Assembly: GCF_001652265.1 (NCBI RefSeq)
Contig: NZ_LWBS01000208.1
Span: 22,616-86,615 of the forward strand
Origin: Rhizobium leguminosarum
GTDB lineage: Bacteria > Pseudomonadota > Alphaproteobacteria > Rhizobiales > Rhizobiaceae
DNA length: 64,000 bases
Direction of reading: 5' to 3'
Shown: one piece after another, positions 45,955-55,177 of the stretch
Position numbering within the stretch: the first letter of the stretch is position 1
How the letters are laid out: the number at the start of each line of letters is the position of its first letter
Notes under the pieces: generated by a model
Seen by the model: the letters and a program-made list of their open reading frames with translations, nothing else
What the model was told of the DNA's origin: nothing
Databases searched by the model: none
Made by a program: the position numbers and the translations under genes

Positions 45955-46491
45955 ATGACGATATCGGGAGCCGGCATACGCCGCATGCGGCTGCTGCGCA
46001 GCATGAAACAGGGCCATCTCGCCGAACTCCTCGGCGTCAACCAGGCGACCGTCTCGCGCTGGGAGCGCGATCAGTTCATCCTGTCGCCCGAACAGGCCGT
46101 CAAGCTGGAACGGGTTTTCGCCTCGCCGCCACATGAAGCAGCCGACGCGGCGCTGAAGCGGCTGGTCGAGGATTCCGTCCGGCCGGCGCATCTGATCTGC
46201 GACCGCACCCACCGGCTGCTCGCCGCCTCTCGCCCGCGGCAGGCTGAATGGCGGGCGCCGCTCGGCGCCTTTCTAGGCCGTTCTCTGTTCTCCTACGCCT
46301 CCGCCGAGATCGCCGCCGCCGAGCAGTCGCTGGAGGAGCGCGGCTGGCATGCGGGCAGGCTCTCGTCGCTGACCCTCGATACCGGCGCCAACGGCAATGC
46401 GCTGCTGCCGATCGCCGCCGGCCGCGTGACCTGGGAACGGATCATGCTTTCCGATGGCAGCGCCGGCCGCCTTGTCACGACCATCGGCTAA
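45955..46491 (+). CDS. XRE-family regulator with C-terminal sensor-like domain
   Basis: The 178-residue protein has a Cro/CI-type helix-turn-helix at about 7-55 (MRLLRSMKQGHLAELLGVNQATVSRWERDQ in parts) and a C-terminal region of about 110 residues that may form a small PAS-like sensor; I cannot name that domain. An in-frame ATG at 45925 would add ten residues; neither start has a good ribosome site. It precedes an epimerase gene by 98 bases, which it may control. Confidence 0.8.
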   Translation: MTISGAGIRRMRLLRSMKQGHLAELLGVNQATVSRWERDQFILSPEQAVKLERVFASPPHEAADAALKRLVEDSVRPAHLICDRTHRLLAASRPRQAEWRAPLGAFLGRSLFSYASAEIAAAEQSLEERGWHAGRLSSLTLDTGANGNALLPIAAGRVTWERIMLSDGSAGRLVTTIG

Positions 46492-46589
46492 GCCTCAAGC
46501 TTTCCTGCATCCCCATGCATAATTTATGCGTTGTCCGGAAACCTTAGCCTTTATAGCGTCCGCCGCCGAAACGGTCAGGAGACGATGTG

Positions 46590-47573
46590 ATGACGATACT
46601 GATAACGGGAAGTGCCGGCCATCTGGGCGAGGCGCTGATGCGAACCTTGAGGGCGGAAAGCCGCTGGGTGCGCGGCATCGATATCAAGCCCTCGGCTTTC
46701 ACCGAGATGGTCGGCTCGATCAATGATCGCGCCTTCGTCCGGCAGGCGATGTCAGGCATCAGCCACGTCATCCATGCCGCGACGCTGCACAAGCCGCATG
46801 TGGCGACCCACGGCAATTACGATTTCCTCGACACCAATATCGCCGGCACACTGAACCTGCTTGAAGAAGCGATCGCTGCGGAAGTCGCAAGCTTGGTCTT
46901 CACCAGCACCACCAGCACCTTCGGTGCGGCATTGACGCCGGCTGCCGGCGAACCGGCGGCATGGGTGACCGAGGAAGTGCTTCCCGTCGCTAAAAACATC
47001 TACGGCGTAACGAAACTCGCCGCCGAAGGCTTGTGCGAACTCTTCGCCCGCAAGTCCGGCCTGCCGGTCGTCATTCTCAGGACGTCGCGTTTCTTTCCCG
47101 AAAGCGACGACGATCCTGACATTCGCAACGGCTATTCGGCAGAGAATGCCCAGGCCAACGAGCTTCTTCACCGCCGCGTCGATATCAGCGACGTGGTCGG
47201 CGCCCATCTGGTGGCGCTCGAAAAGGCGCCGGCAATCGGCTTTGGCCGCTACATCGTCTCGGCCACGACGCCGTTTTCGGAAAGTGATCTTGCCGCGATC
47301 AGGCACGACGCGCCTCACGTCATCGAACGACTGTTCCCGGATGCAGGCGCCCTCTACGCATCACGCGGCTGGAAGATGTTTCCGGCGCTCGACCGCGTCT
47401 ATGTCAACGAACGCGCAAGACGGGAACTCGGCTGGCAGCCGCGATATGACTTCCGTTTCGTGCTCGATTGCCTGCGCGACAACAGGGAATGGCGAAGCCC
47501 CTTGGCACTCGACGTCGGCTCTAAAGGCTACCACGACGAGGTCTTTGCCGAAGGGCCTTATCCGGTCGGATAG
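46590..47573 (+). CDS. NAD-dependent epimerase/dehydratase family protein
   Basis: The 327-residue protein is an extended short-chain dehydrogenase with the NAD loop ITGSAGHLG at 4-12, FTSTTSTFG in place of the catalytic Ser region, and YGVTKLAAE (Tyr and Lys). AGGAG lies eight bases before the ATG at 46590; a GTG three bases earlier is possible. The substrate is probably a nucleotide sugar or related sugar, but no specific function can be given. It is one of three SDR-type epimerases in the window, with sqdB and sqdC. Confidence 0.88.
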   Translation: MTILITGSAGHLGEALMRTLRAESRWVRGIDIKPSAFTEMVGSINDRAFVRQAMSGISHVIHAATLHKPHVATHGNYDFLDTNIAGTLNLLEEAIAAEVASLVFTSTTSTFGAALTPAAGEPAAWVTEEVLPVAKNIYGVTKLAAEGLCELFARKSGLPVVILRTSRFFPESDDDPDIRNGYSAENAQANELLHRRVDISDVVGAHLVALEKAPAIGFGRYIVSATTPFSESDLAAIRHDAPHVIERLFPDAGALYASRGWKMFPALDRVYVNERARRELGWQPRYDFRFVLDCLRDNREWRSPLALDVGSKGYHDEVFAEGPYPVG

Positions 47574-47819
47574 AGCGCGAGCTGGAATGCGGACATGCGA
47601 AAGCCCGACATCCTCTCCGGCATGGCCTTTTCGCTGAAAAGCGTCATCCAGATATCATGATCCCGTCATAGACCGTCTGCCGGGGATATGGGGCGACGAA
47701 ATCCAGGGCGTGTTGTGCCATCGGGAAATCGAATCCAAGGCGGGGGTGTCATTTGAAGCGGTGTCCAGCCTGCGGGCGGGAAGTCGTTTCGAGAGCGCTT
47801 TTGGCCGAGAGGTATTTCC

Positions 47820-49307
47820 ATGAAGAATGTCAGACCATACGCATCGCGGCTCTTCGCCGCGGTTCTAGCCGCATCCGCCGCCGTGCCAGTCGTCGCAATG
47901 GCCGAGAATTCCGCTACCGTCGGTGGCCTCATCTTCGTCAACAAGGGCCTCGTCGGCATTGGCCGCATCCCGGCCAACCAGCGTGACAAATTCGGCGAGA
48001 CCTTCGGTTCCGGCTCAGGCATGGCGGTCGATCCCGCCGCCTGGAGCCGCGACGGCGCCGGCTACAAAGGCACGCTCTACCTGCTGCCCGACCGCGGTTA
48101 CAACGCCGTCGGCACCGCCGATTACCGGCCGCGCCTGAACACCATCTCGATCGGCCTGACGCCGACCGCTCCGGGCGCGACAACCGGGGCCGGCAAGGAA
48201 CAGTCTGGCGTCGACGCAAAGCTCGTCGATTCCACACTCTTCGTCGACGACAAGGGTGGCGACATGACCGGTCTCGACCCGGAATCCGGCGTCCGCCCCG
48301 CTGCCGGTGATTTTCCGCCGCTGCCGCAGGCGACGAACGGCAAGATCGCGCTCGACAATGAAGCCATCATCCGCATGGCCGACGGCACTATGTTCGTCAG
48401 CGACGAATATGGTCCTTACATCTACCACTTTTCGGCCGACGGCCACCTGCTGTCGGCCACCCAGCCGCCGAAGGCGCTTTTGCCGATGCGCAAGGGCGCG
48501 CTGAGCTTTGCCTCCAACAATCCCGGCTCCGGCGCACCCGCTCCGGACCCGAAGGATCCGGAGACTGGCCGCCAGAACAACCAGGGTCTCGAAGGCATGG
48601 CGATGACACCGGACGGCAAGTTCATCATATCAGTACTGCAGTCGGCCGCCCGCCAGGACGGCGGCGATTCCAGCTCGACCCGCCAGAATACGCGCGCCAT
48701 GATCTATGACGCCGCCGATCCCGATCATCTGAAGCTGGTGCACGAATATGTCGTGCCGCTGCCGGTCTTCAAGGACGCCAAGGACAAGACGACGATCGCC
48801 GCTGAGAGCGAAATCGTCGCCCTGTCCGACAAGACTTTCCTGATGCTCGCCCGTGACAGCGGCAACGGCCAGGGCCTGAAGGGCGACACCTCGCTTTACC
48901 GCAAGGTCGGTATCGTCGACGTTTCCAATGCGACAGACATCGCCGGCAGCGATTTCGACGCCGGCAAGCCGATCGCGCCGAAGGGCGTCGTCGATCCCTC
49001 GCTGACGCCGGCGACGCTGACGCCCTTCATCGACCTCAACGACAAGGCCGATCTCGCTCGCTTCGGCTTGCACAACGGCGCACCGAACGACAAGAACAAT
49101 CTGTCGGAAAAATGGGAAGCCATGGGTCTGGCGAGCGTTCTCGACCCGAATCTGCCGGACGACTACTTCCTGTTCGTCGCCAATGACAACGACTTCTTGA
49201 CGCAGGATGGTTTACAGGTGGGCGCCGCCTACAAGGCGGATGGCGGTGCCGACGTCGACACCATGTTCCAGGTCTTCCAGGTCACCCTTCCACGCCTGAA
49301 GAAGTAA
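47820..49307 (+). CDS. Exported phytase-like esterase
   Basis: The 495-residue precursor has a signal peptide (about 1-28, ending VVAMA) and a beta-propeller of the esterase-like activity of phytase family. Typical blocks are LYLLPDRGYNAVGTADYRPR, NEAIIRMADGTMFVSDEYGP and GLEGMAMTPDGKFIIS. Such proteins are periplasmic or extracellular phosphoesterases, and a role in phosphate scavenging is possible. The GAGAGG site lies six bases before the ATG. The 246 bases before it hold no other gene. A GC-rich hairpin without a T run follows the stop. Confidence 0.88.
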   Translation: MKNVRPYASRLFAAVLAASAAVPVVAMAENSATVGGLIFVNKGLVGIGRIPANQRDKFGETFGSGSGMAVDPAAWSRDGAGYKGTLYLLPDRGYNAVGTADYRPRLNTISIGLTPTAPGATTGAGKEQSGVDAKLVDSTLFVDDKGGDMTGLDPESGVRPAAGDFPPLPQATNGKIALDNEAIIRMADGTMFVSDEYGPYIYHFSADGHLLSATQPPKALLPMRKGALSFASNNPGSGAPAPDPKDPETGRQNNQGLEGMAMTPDGKFIISVLQSAARQDGGDSSSTRQNTRAMIYDAADPDHLKLVHEYVVPLPVFKDAKDKTTIAAESEIVALSDKTFLMLARDSGNGQGLKGDTSLYRKVGIVDVSNATDIAGSDFDAGKPIAPKGVVDPSLTPATLTPFIDLNDKADLARFGLHNGAPNDKNNLSEKWEAMGLASVLDPNLPDDYFLFVANDNDFLTQDGLQVGAAYKADGGADVDTMFQVFQVTLPRLKK

Positions 49308-49388
49308 CGGGCACGCTGAAAGGGGGCGGACGCGCAATCAGCGTTCGCCCGCCAAATCCCGGTTTCCTGCCAACGATAAAAAGGAAAA

Positions 49389-49550
49389 GGTGCGATCCAC
49401 GACCACCGGTGGATGTTTACGATCCTGGGTGCCTACAAACGTAGGTGGGCGCCGTGTGTCCAGGCCCACGGGCCTGGCCAGGGACAGCTCCCTTTGGATC
49501 GAGTATGGCCCCAGGGATTGTGGTTCCTGTCGAGAGGCGCAGACCGCATG
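49389..49550 (-). ncRNA. ssrS: 6S RNA
   Basis: 6S RNA binds the sigma-70 RNA polymerase holoenzyme and dampens housekeeping transcription in stationary phase. The minus strand just downstream of zapA folds into a long hairpin: the closing stem TGCGGTC (49542-49548) pairs with GATCGCA (49391-49397), and then CAGGAACCACAATCCCTGGGG and GGGAGCTGTCCCTGGCCAGG sit near the central bubble. A T-rich tail (CCTTTTCCTTTTT) ends it, and TTATAT lies upstream as a -10 box. Position next to zapA is the usual one in Rhizobiales. Ends are approximate. Open frames across this stretch are not genes. Confidence 0.85.
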
Positions 49551-49617
49551 GCGATATATAAGGTCGTTTGCGCTGACGCGCCAGTGGCGACGGAAGCCCG
49601 CCGCCATTTAATTGAGA

Positions 49618-49995
49618 TCAGTTGAGTTCGGGCGCGGACCGGCCGTTCAGCTTGTCGGTGATGCCGCGGATTCGGCTCGACACCTCGCTCAGCGCTGCCG
49701 CAAGATTTTCTTCGGTCCGCGCGGTAGCTGCAAGCACCGTATCGCGGTTGCCACGCAGCGACTCGAGCTCGGATTCCAGCCCGGCGACGCGGCGCGTCAG
49801 CTCGGCAATCTCGTCCATGACCATGATGCCGGCCATGACAGTGATCCTGAGATCGCCGATTTCCCCGAACTGGCCTTTGAGATGGCCGACATAGCCGTCG
49901 AAACGGGTGGCGAGATCGCTAAGGTGATCCTCCTGCCCTTCCTCGCAGGCCATGCGATAGGCCTTGCCGTCGATCGTTACCGTCACCTGCGCCAT
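49618..49995 (-). CDS. zapA: Cell division protein ZapA
   Basis: ZapA bundles FtsZ protofilaments at the division site. The 125-residue product has the ZapA fold start MAQVTVTIDGKAYRMACEEGQEDHL, followed by a central helix and a C-terminal coiled coil (about 60-110). I use the ATG at 49995; an in-frame TTG two codons upstream is an alternative. It lies 16 bases after the DUF4164-like gene on the same strand and immediately before 6S RNA, which is likely processed from or transcribed behind it. Confidence 0.93.
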   Translation of the reverse strand: MAQVTVTIDGKAYRMACEEGQEDHLSDLATRFDGYVGHLKGQFGEIGDLRITVMAGIMVMDEIAELTRRVAGLESELESLRGNRDTVLAATARTEENLAAALSEVSSRIRGITDKLNGRSAPELN

Positions 49996-50011
49996 GCCCA
50001 AACTCTTTCTA

Positions 50012-50284
50012 TCAGCGATCCAGAACCGCGCGGATCGTTTCCATCGCCGTTACCAGCCGCCGCGATACCTCGCGATTGACCTCTTCCAGCCGGTTGGCGC
50101 GGAATTCGGCCTGGTCGAGCTCCTGCGCCAGCCGCGAACGGTCGGCGTGCACGCGCCGCACCTCGCCTTCGATCTCGCCCTGCTCGCGCTGCCGCTCGAC
50201 GCGCATGTCGACGGCGTTTTCAAGGCTCGAAATCGCCTGTCTCAACTCGTTGAGCGCTGCTTCCATGGTTTTGCCTGTGGGCAT
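50012..50284 (-). CDS. DUF4164-like coiled-coil protein
   Basis: This 90-residue protein is almost entirely helical, with a heptad coiled coil from about residue 8 to 85 (AALNELRQAISSLENAV, EGEVRRVHADRSRLAQELD). It matches the size and context of the DUF4164 family that precedes zapA in rhizobia. AAAGG lies five bases before the ATG at 50284; a second ATG six codons later is possible. Its partner is unknown; the position suggests a link to cell division. Confidence 0.82.
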   Translation of the reverse strand: MPTGKTMEAALNELRQAISSLENAVDMRVERQREQGEIEGEVRRVHADRSRLAQELDQAEFRANRLEEVNREVSRRLVTAMETIRAVLDR

Positions 50285-50620
50285 TATGCCTTTCCGATTC
50301 CCGCGCAGGATCCGCGAATCGGCACTCCGAGCCGATCCTGCGATTTCAAAAGGATATGCAGCTCCCCGACGGCCCGTCAATAAATCCCGTCACCTGTCCG
50401 CCGGCCTATCCTGTGGATGAGCGTTTTACACAGGCTCACCACATCAGATTTGTCATTTGTACAATCGCGCGATCAAATGTCAAAAATCGTCCTTGCCCGC
50501 CCGGATTTGGCCTGCCATTTATTGACTTGCCCGCCCTAACTGCTATGTCTCTGCCGCTTTCACTCGATGGTCTTGGAGGCTCGAGGCCATCCCCCGACAC
50601 CCGGAACTTGCGGAAAAGCC
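50285..50620 (+). promoter_or_regulatory. Divergent promoter region of zapA operon and tkt
   Basis: No gene is visible in these 336 bases. TTGACT (50522-50527) and TATGTC (50544-50549), spaced by 16 bases, are a plausible sigma-70 promoter for tkt. AGGATCCGCG / CGAGCCGATCCT around 50308-50340 can form a hairpin near the DUF4164-like start. Confidence 0.45.
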
Positions 50621-52594
50621 ATGACCTCTCCCGAACAACACGACCGGATGGCGAATGCGATCCGTTTTCTCGCCATGGACGCTGTTGAAAAGGCGAACTC
50701 CGGCCACCCGGGCATGCCGATGGGCATGGCTGACGTGGCGACGGTCCTGTTCACCAAATATCTGAAGTTCGACCCGAAGAAGCCGCACTGGCCGAACCGC
50801 GATCGCTTCGTGCTGTCGGCCGGTCATGGCTCAATGCTGCTCTATTCGCTGCTGTATCTGACCGGCTATCCTGACATGACGATCGAGGATCTGAAGCAGT
50901 TCCGCCAGCTCGGCTCGAAGACCGCCGGCCATCCGGAATATGGTCATGCCACCGGCATCGAAACGACGACTGGTCCGCTCGGCCAGGGTATTGCCAATTC
51001 CGTCGGCATGGCGATTGCCGAACGCAAGCTGCGCGAGGAGTTCGGCTCCGATCTCCAGGATCACTATACCTATGCGATCTGCGGCGACGGCTGCCTGATG
51101 GAGGGCATCAGCCATGAAGCCATCGCGCTCGCCGGCCACCTGAAGCTCAACAAGCTCATCCTGTTCTGGGACAACAACTCGATCACCATCGACGGCGCCG
51201 TCTCGCTGTCGGATTCCACCGACCAGATCGCCCGCTTCAAGGCCGTACACTGGAACACCATCGAGATCGACGGTCACGATCAGGCCGCTATCGCCGACGC
51301 GATCGAAGCTGCCCATCAGTCCGACCGCCCGACCTTCATCGCCTGCAAGACGATCATCGGCTTCGGTGCCCCGAACAAGCAGGGCACCCACAAGGTCCAC
51401 GGCAATCCGCTCGGCGCCGAGGAAATCGCGGCCACCCGCAAGGCGCTGAACTGGGAAGCCGAACCCTTCGTCATCCCGTCAGACGTCCTTGACAGCTGGC
51501 GTGCGGCTGGCGCCCGCTCGGTGGACCTCGTCAAGTCCTGGGAAGATGGCCTCGTCAAGGCTCCGGCCAGGGCCGAGTTCACCCGCCGCATGGCAGGCGA
51601 TCTGCCGGAAGGCTTCGACGCCGCGATCAGCGCATACAAGAAGAAGCTCGCCGAGACCAAGCCGACGGTTGCGACCCGCAAGGCTTCGGAAGACGCGCTC
51701 GAGGTCATCAACGGCTTCCTGCCGGAAACACTCGGCGGCTCCGCCGACCTGACGCCGTCGAACAACACCAAGACCAGCCAGATGCATTCGATCACCCCGA
51801 CGGATTTCGCCGGTCGTTACATCCATTGGGGCATCCGCGAGCATGGCATGGCGTCTGCCATGAACGGCATTGCGCTGCATGGCGGCCTCATCCCCTACAG
51901 CGGTGGCTTCCTGATCTTCTCGGATTATTGCCGCCCGCCGATCCGCCTGGCTTCGCTGATGGGCATCCGCGTCATTCATGTCCTGACGCATGACTCGATC
52001 GGCGTCGGCGAAGATGGTCCGACGCACCAGCCCGTCGAACAGCTCGCCGGTTTGCGTGCCATCCCGAACCTGATGGTCTTCCGTCCGGCCGATGCCACGG
52101 AAACGGCGGAATGCTGGCAGATCGCCATCAAGACGCACAACCGTCCCTCGGGCCTTGCTCTGACGCGTCAGAACCTGCTCGCAGCCCGCACCGAATACAG
52201 CGAAAAGAACTTGTGCGAACAGGGTGCCTATGTCCTCGCCGGCAATGCCGACGCCAAGGTGACGATCTTTGCCTCCGGCTCCGAAGTCGAAATCGCTGTT
52301 GCGGCTCGTACGGCACTCGAAGCCAAGGGCGTGACCGTCCGCGTCGTATCGGTTCCCTGCACGGAACTGTTCTTCGAGCAGCCGGAAGCCTATCGCAAGG
52401 AAATCCTCGGCAACTCGCCGGTCAAGATCGCCGTCGAAGCCGCCGTTCGCGAAGGCTGGGATGCGTTCATCGGACCGGAAGGCACCTTTATCGGCATGAA
52501 GAGCTTTGGCGCTTCCGGCCCGGTCAAGGAAGTTTACAAACATTTCGGCATCACCGCCGACGCCGTCGTTGCGGCCGCGGAAGCAAAGCTTTAA
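50621..52594 (+). CDS. tkt: Transketolase
   Basis: Transketolase moves two-carbon units between sugar phosphates with thiamine diphosphate. The 657-residue product has the TPP motif region [18 protein letters not shown] and [10 protein letters not shown], the His-containing [14 protein letters not shown] near the N-terminus, and the pyrimidine domain with [19 protein letters not shown]. The start [10 protein letters not shown] fits homologues; the extra 18 codons upstream do not. It is first of the tkt-gap-pgk-fbaB group that serves pentose phosphate and gluconeogenic carbon flow. Confidence 0.98.
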   Translation: MTSPEQHDRMANAIRFLAMDAVEKANSGHPGMPMGMADVATVLFTKYLKFDPKKPHWPNRDRFVLSAGHGSMLLYSLLYLTGYPDMTIEDLKQFRQLGSKTAGHPEYGHATGIETTTGPLGQGIANSVGMAIAERKLREEFGSDLQDHYTYAICGDGCLMEGISHEAIALAGHLKLNKLILFWDNNSITIDGAVSLSDSTDQIARFKAVHWNTIEIDGHDQAAIADAIEAAHQSDRPTFIACKTIIGFGAPNKQGTHKVHGNPLGAEEIAATRKALNWEAEPFVIPSDVLDSWRAAGARSVDLVKSWEDGLVKAPARAEFTRRMAGDLPEGFDAAISAYKKKLAETKPTVATRKASEDALEVINGFLPETLGGSADLTPSNNTKTSQMHSITPTDFAGRYIHWGIREHGMASAMNGIALHGGLIPYSGGFLIFSDYCRPPIRLASLMGIRVIHVLTHDSIGVGEDGPTHQPVEQLAGLRAIPNLMVFRPADATETAECWQIAIKTHNRPSGLALTRQNLLAARTEYSEKNLCEQGAYVLAGNADAKVTIFASGSEVEIAVAARTALEAKGVTVRVVSVPCTELFFEQPEAYRKEILGNSPVKIAVEAAVREGWDAFIGPEGTFIGMKSFGASGPVKEVYKHFGITADAVVAAAEAKL

Positions 52595-52595
52595 T

Positions 52596-52617
52596 GAGGG
52601 CGCCTTGAGGCGCTCTC
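52596..52617 (+). terminator. Hairpin between tkt and gap
   Basis: GAGGGCGCC-TTGA-GGCGCTCTC starts two bases after the tkt stop. There is no T run, so it may be a processing or stabilising hairpin in a tkt-gap transcript more than a full terminator. Confidence 0.4.
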
Positions 52618-52676
52618 CATTTCCTCAATTCCAGGCCCTCACGTATCGGGCCCTACTCTATCGGGAGTGAATGCAC

Positions 52677-53687
52677 ATGACAGTCAAGGTTGCCATCAAC
52701 GGTTTCGGCCGCATCGGCCGCAACGTCCTTCGCGCCATCGTCGAATCCGGCCGTACCGACATCGAAGTCGTCGCCATCAACGATCTCGGCCCGGTTGAAA
52801 CCAACGCCCACCTGCTGCGCTACGACTCGATTCACGGCCGCTTCCCGGCCACGGTGAAGGTCGAGGGTGACACGATCATCGTCGGCAACGGCAAGCCGAT
52901 CAAGGTCACGGCGATCAAGGATCCGGCAACGCTCCCGCACCGCGAGCTCGGCGTCGACATCGCCATGGAATGCACCGGCATCTTCACCGCCCGCGACAAG
53001 GCTGCCGCCCACCTGACGGCCGGCGCCAAGCGCGTCATCGTCTCGGCGCCTGCCGATGGTGCCGACCTGACGGTCGTCTTCGGCGTCAACCATGACCAGC
53101 TCACCAAGGAGCACTTGGTCATCTCCAACGCGTCCTGCACCACCAACTGCCTGGTGCCGGTCGTGAAGGTTCTCGACGACGCCGTCGGCATCGACCACGG
53201 CTTCATGACGACCATCCACTCCTACACCGGCGACCAGCCGACGCTCGACACGATGCACAAGGACCTGTATCGTGCCCGCGCGGCCGCCCTTTCCATGATC
53301 CCGACCTCGACGGGTGCAGCCAAGGCAGTCGGCCTCGTTCTGCCGCATCTGAAAGGCAAGCTCGACGGCACCTCGATCCGCGTTCCGACCCCGAACGTTT
53401 CGGTCGTCGACTTCAAGTTCGTCTCCAAGAAGGCGACCAGCGTTGGCGAAATCAACGAAGCCATCATGGCTGCTGCCAACGGCAAGCTGAAGGGCATCCT
53501 CGGCTACACCGACGAGCCGCTCGTCTCCCGTGACTTCAACCACGACAGCCACTCCTCGATCCTCGCAACCGATCAAACCAAGGTCATGGAAGGCAACTTC
53601 GTGCGCGTCCTGTCCTGGTACGACAACGAGTGGGGCTTCTCCAGCCGCATGTCCGACACGGCAGTCGCTTTCGCCAAGCTCATCTGA
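52677..53687 (+). CDS. gap: Glyceraldehyde-3-phosphate dehydrogenase
   Basis: GAPDH interconverts glyceraldehyde-3-phosphate and 1,3-bisphosphoglycerate. The 336-residue product has the NAD loop NGFGRIGR (8-15), the catalytic Cys154 in [10 protein letters not shown], and NEWGFSSRM at the C-terminus. GGGAG lies nine bases before the ATG at 52677; the ATG at 52671 is too close to it. A strong terminator follows. It lies 82 bases after tkt. Confidence 0.98.
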   Translation: MTVKVAINGFGRIGRNVLRAIVESGRTDIEVVAINDLGPVETNAHLLRYDSIHGRFPATVKVEGDTIIVGNGKPIKVTAIKDPATLPHRELGVDIAMECTGIFTARDKAAAHLTAGAKRVIVSAPADGADLTVVFGVNHDQLTKEHLVISNASCTTNCLVPVVKVLDDAVGIDHGFMTTIHSYTGDQPTLDTMHKDLYRARAAALSMIPTSTGAAKAVGLVLPHLKGKLDGTSIRVPTPNVSVVDFKFVSKKATSVGEINEAIMAAANGKLKGILGYTDEPLVSRDFNHDSHSSILATDQTKVMEGNFVRVLSWYDNEWGFSSRMSDTAVAFAKLI

Positions 53688-53713
53688 GCGCTCTTGAGGC
53701 ATCGACATGCAAG

Positions 53714-53739
53714 CGGCCCGGGAAACCGGGCCGTTTTTT
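53714..53739 (+). terminator. Intrinsic terminator after gap
   Basis: CGGCCCGG-GAAA-CCGGGCCG followed by TTTTTT, 26 bases after the stop. Confidence 0.95.
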
Positions 53740-53932
53740 GTTGCCGTGCCTCCGAACGAAACCGCCCTCCCGCACTGGCATCTTTTCATCCATTGCCCGG
53801 ATGAGATCTGCTAGAATATGTCACCTGGACATTCGAAATGCCCAGTTTCCCCGCGCATTGGCCACCGGCCAGGCGTGGCCACGCCAATACCATGCGGCAG
53901 CACTGCCGCCCGGATGAAAATGAGAGAGATGC

Positions 53933-54247
53933 ATGGATTACTTTACCGTTGAAATCGCCGGCCGCGCCGTTGCCAGTTTTCGCTCGGAAAATCACGAGGA
54001 AGCGACGCATTTCTTCGAGGCGGAAGACTTTCGCGACGATCTGACCGTCCTGGAATCCGAAGGCAAGCCTCTTTGGGACCGCAAAGCGGCCCTGAGCCTG
54101 CGCAAGGCGACCACCGAGGAAGCAAGCGAAGTCGAGCACGCCTATGAATTCGACGACGATCCCGAACGGACCATCGAGGACGAGTTCGTCGTTTTCCTGG
54201 TCCCGGTCGCGGATCTGACCGGCGAGGGCGAGAACACAGAAGACTGA
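53933..54247 (+). CDS. Conserved hypothetical protein (104 aa), acidic
   Basis: The 104-residue product is strongly acidic, especially the C-terminal half (DDDPERTIEDEF, GEGENTED), with no signal peptide or membrane segment. GAGAGAG lies five bases before the ATG. I do not recognise a domain; it looks like a small rhizobial protein of unknown function. The 245 bases before it contain the gap terminator and an inverted sequence (GGCCACCGGCC / GGCGTGGCC) but no gene. Confidence 0.65.
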   Translation: MDYFTVEIAGRAVASFRSENHEEATHFFEAEDFRDDLTVLESEGKPLWDRKAALSLRKATTEEASEVEHAYEFDDDPERTIEDEFVVFLVPVADLTGEGENTED

Positions 54248-54504
54248 GCGACGATCCGCACCGTTTCGAACTCATATCGAAGCGACCGGGTCGATATGGC
54301 GCCGCCGTTCGCAGGACAGGATGGCGGTGCAGTTGAGGCTGCCCCCGGGTTCGAATTCGTAGGCTCCCTACGCGAAACCATCGCCGACGAAATCCCTGGC
54401 TGCACGGATGGATCACGGGTTGGCGATCCGCCGGCCAGGCGCGCTAGATTGAGGAAATGCGCAGCGCTGCACAATGGCTAAAATGAGCCAAGTGGAGGTG
54501 ATAA

Positions 54505-54684
54505 ATGGTAGAGGCACCAAAGCGCTTGTCCCACACCACCGTCAAACGGCGGCAGCGGTTTCACCCCAAGCGGGACGTCAGACCTGCCGTGCTGGCAAAG
54601 GCCAATCGTCTGGTCATCTGGGTCGCCGCGTTCATTGGCCTCTCGTTTCTCGCCATCGTCATACTTCAGGCAGTGTTGGGATAG
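54505..54684 (+). CDS. 59-residue single-pass membrane protein, unknown function
   Basis: A 59-codon frame starts MVEAPKRLSHTTV behind a near-perfect ribosome site (GGAGGTGATAA, the longest anti-16S match in the window). The first 37 residues are very basic, and residues 38-57 form one hydrophobic helix (LVIWVAAFIGLSFLAIVIL), with only a few residues after it, so it is probably a tail-anchored inner-membrane protein with a basic cytoplasmic arm. I do not recognise a family. The strong translation signal makes it a good real-gene candidate. Confidence 0.72.
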   Translation: MVEAPKRLSHTTVKRRQRFHPKRDVRPAVLAKANRLVIWVAAFIGLSFLAIVILQAVLG

Positions 54685-55177
54685 CAGAGCAAGGGCCGGC
54701 CGCTTCTGGCACAAAACTATAGCCGGCTGCTCTCGCTGGGCGGCCGGCATTTCCACCCGATATCGAAAAACTCCGCCTTCATTTTCCCCGCTCTCCGCAC
54801 CCGCGCCTGCAATCCATTCTTCCCGTCATTGGACAGGGCAAACGGGCCGCGTGAAAGGAGGAGCGTGTCTTATCCTGTTGCCATTCGCAGATACCGGCAG
54901 GAAAAATCCGTGCCTGTCTCTTTTGCCCTGCTCTCGCCTGATTTTCCTATACATTCTTTATAGAGACTTTCTCCCGTAGCATTCCGTGTCGGTTGGCCGT
55001 CCGGCAGCCGTTCAGCAGCATGAAGCAGCATCGCGACGAGGTTAAGCCGCAAGGCCTACCCTTCTCTGACGTTTTGCCGTTTACTGACGGATCGCCGCGC
55101 GTGACGGAGGAGGTTGAATAAGGGCGGATCGGCCGGTGCGGCTGTGTCCGCGAAGCAGCCGATGGAAAGGGGTGGGC
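54685..55177. other. 493-base region before the antiporter gene
   Basis: No convincing gene. An AT-rich block at about 54940-54965 (CCTATACATTCTTTATAGAG) could contain a -10 element for the antiporter gene, giving a leader of about 200 bases. A 33-codon frame at 55020-55121 has no ribosome site and is not called. No terminator or repeat is evident. Confidence 0.4.

Noticed and set aside
49325..49352. Terminator after the phytase-like gene
   Set aside because: GGGCGGACGC / GCGTTCGCCC can pair with one mismatch but has no T run, so it is not called.
49390..49625. Short plus-strand frames near zapA
   Set aside because: They cross the 6S RNA sequence, have no ribosome site and no recognisable domain.
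54330..54420. tRNA-like GGGTTCGAATTC sequence
   Set aside because: No cloverleaf could be formed around it; there is no acceptor stem pairing or anticodon arm.
55020..55121. 33-codon frame before the antiporter gene
   Set aside because: There is no ribosome site and no signal or membrane character; it is probably chance.
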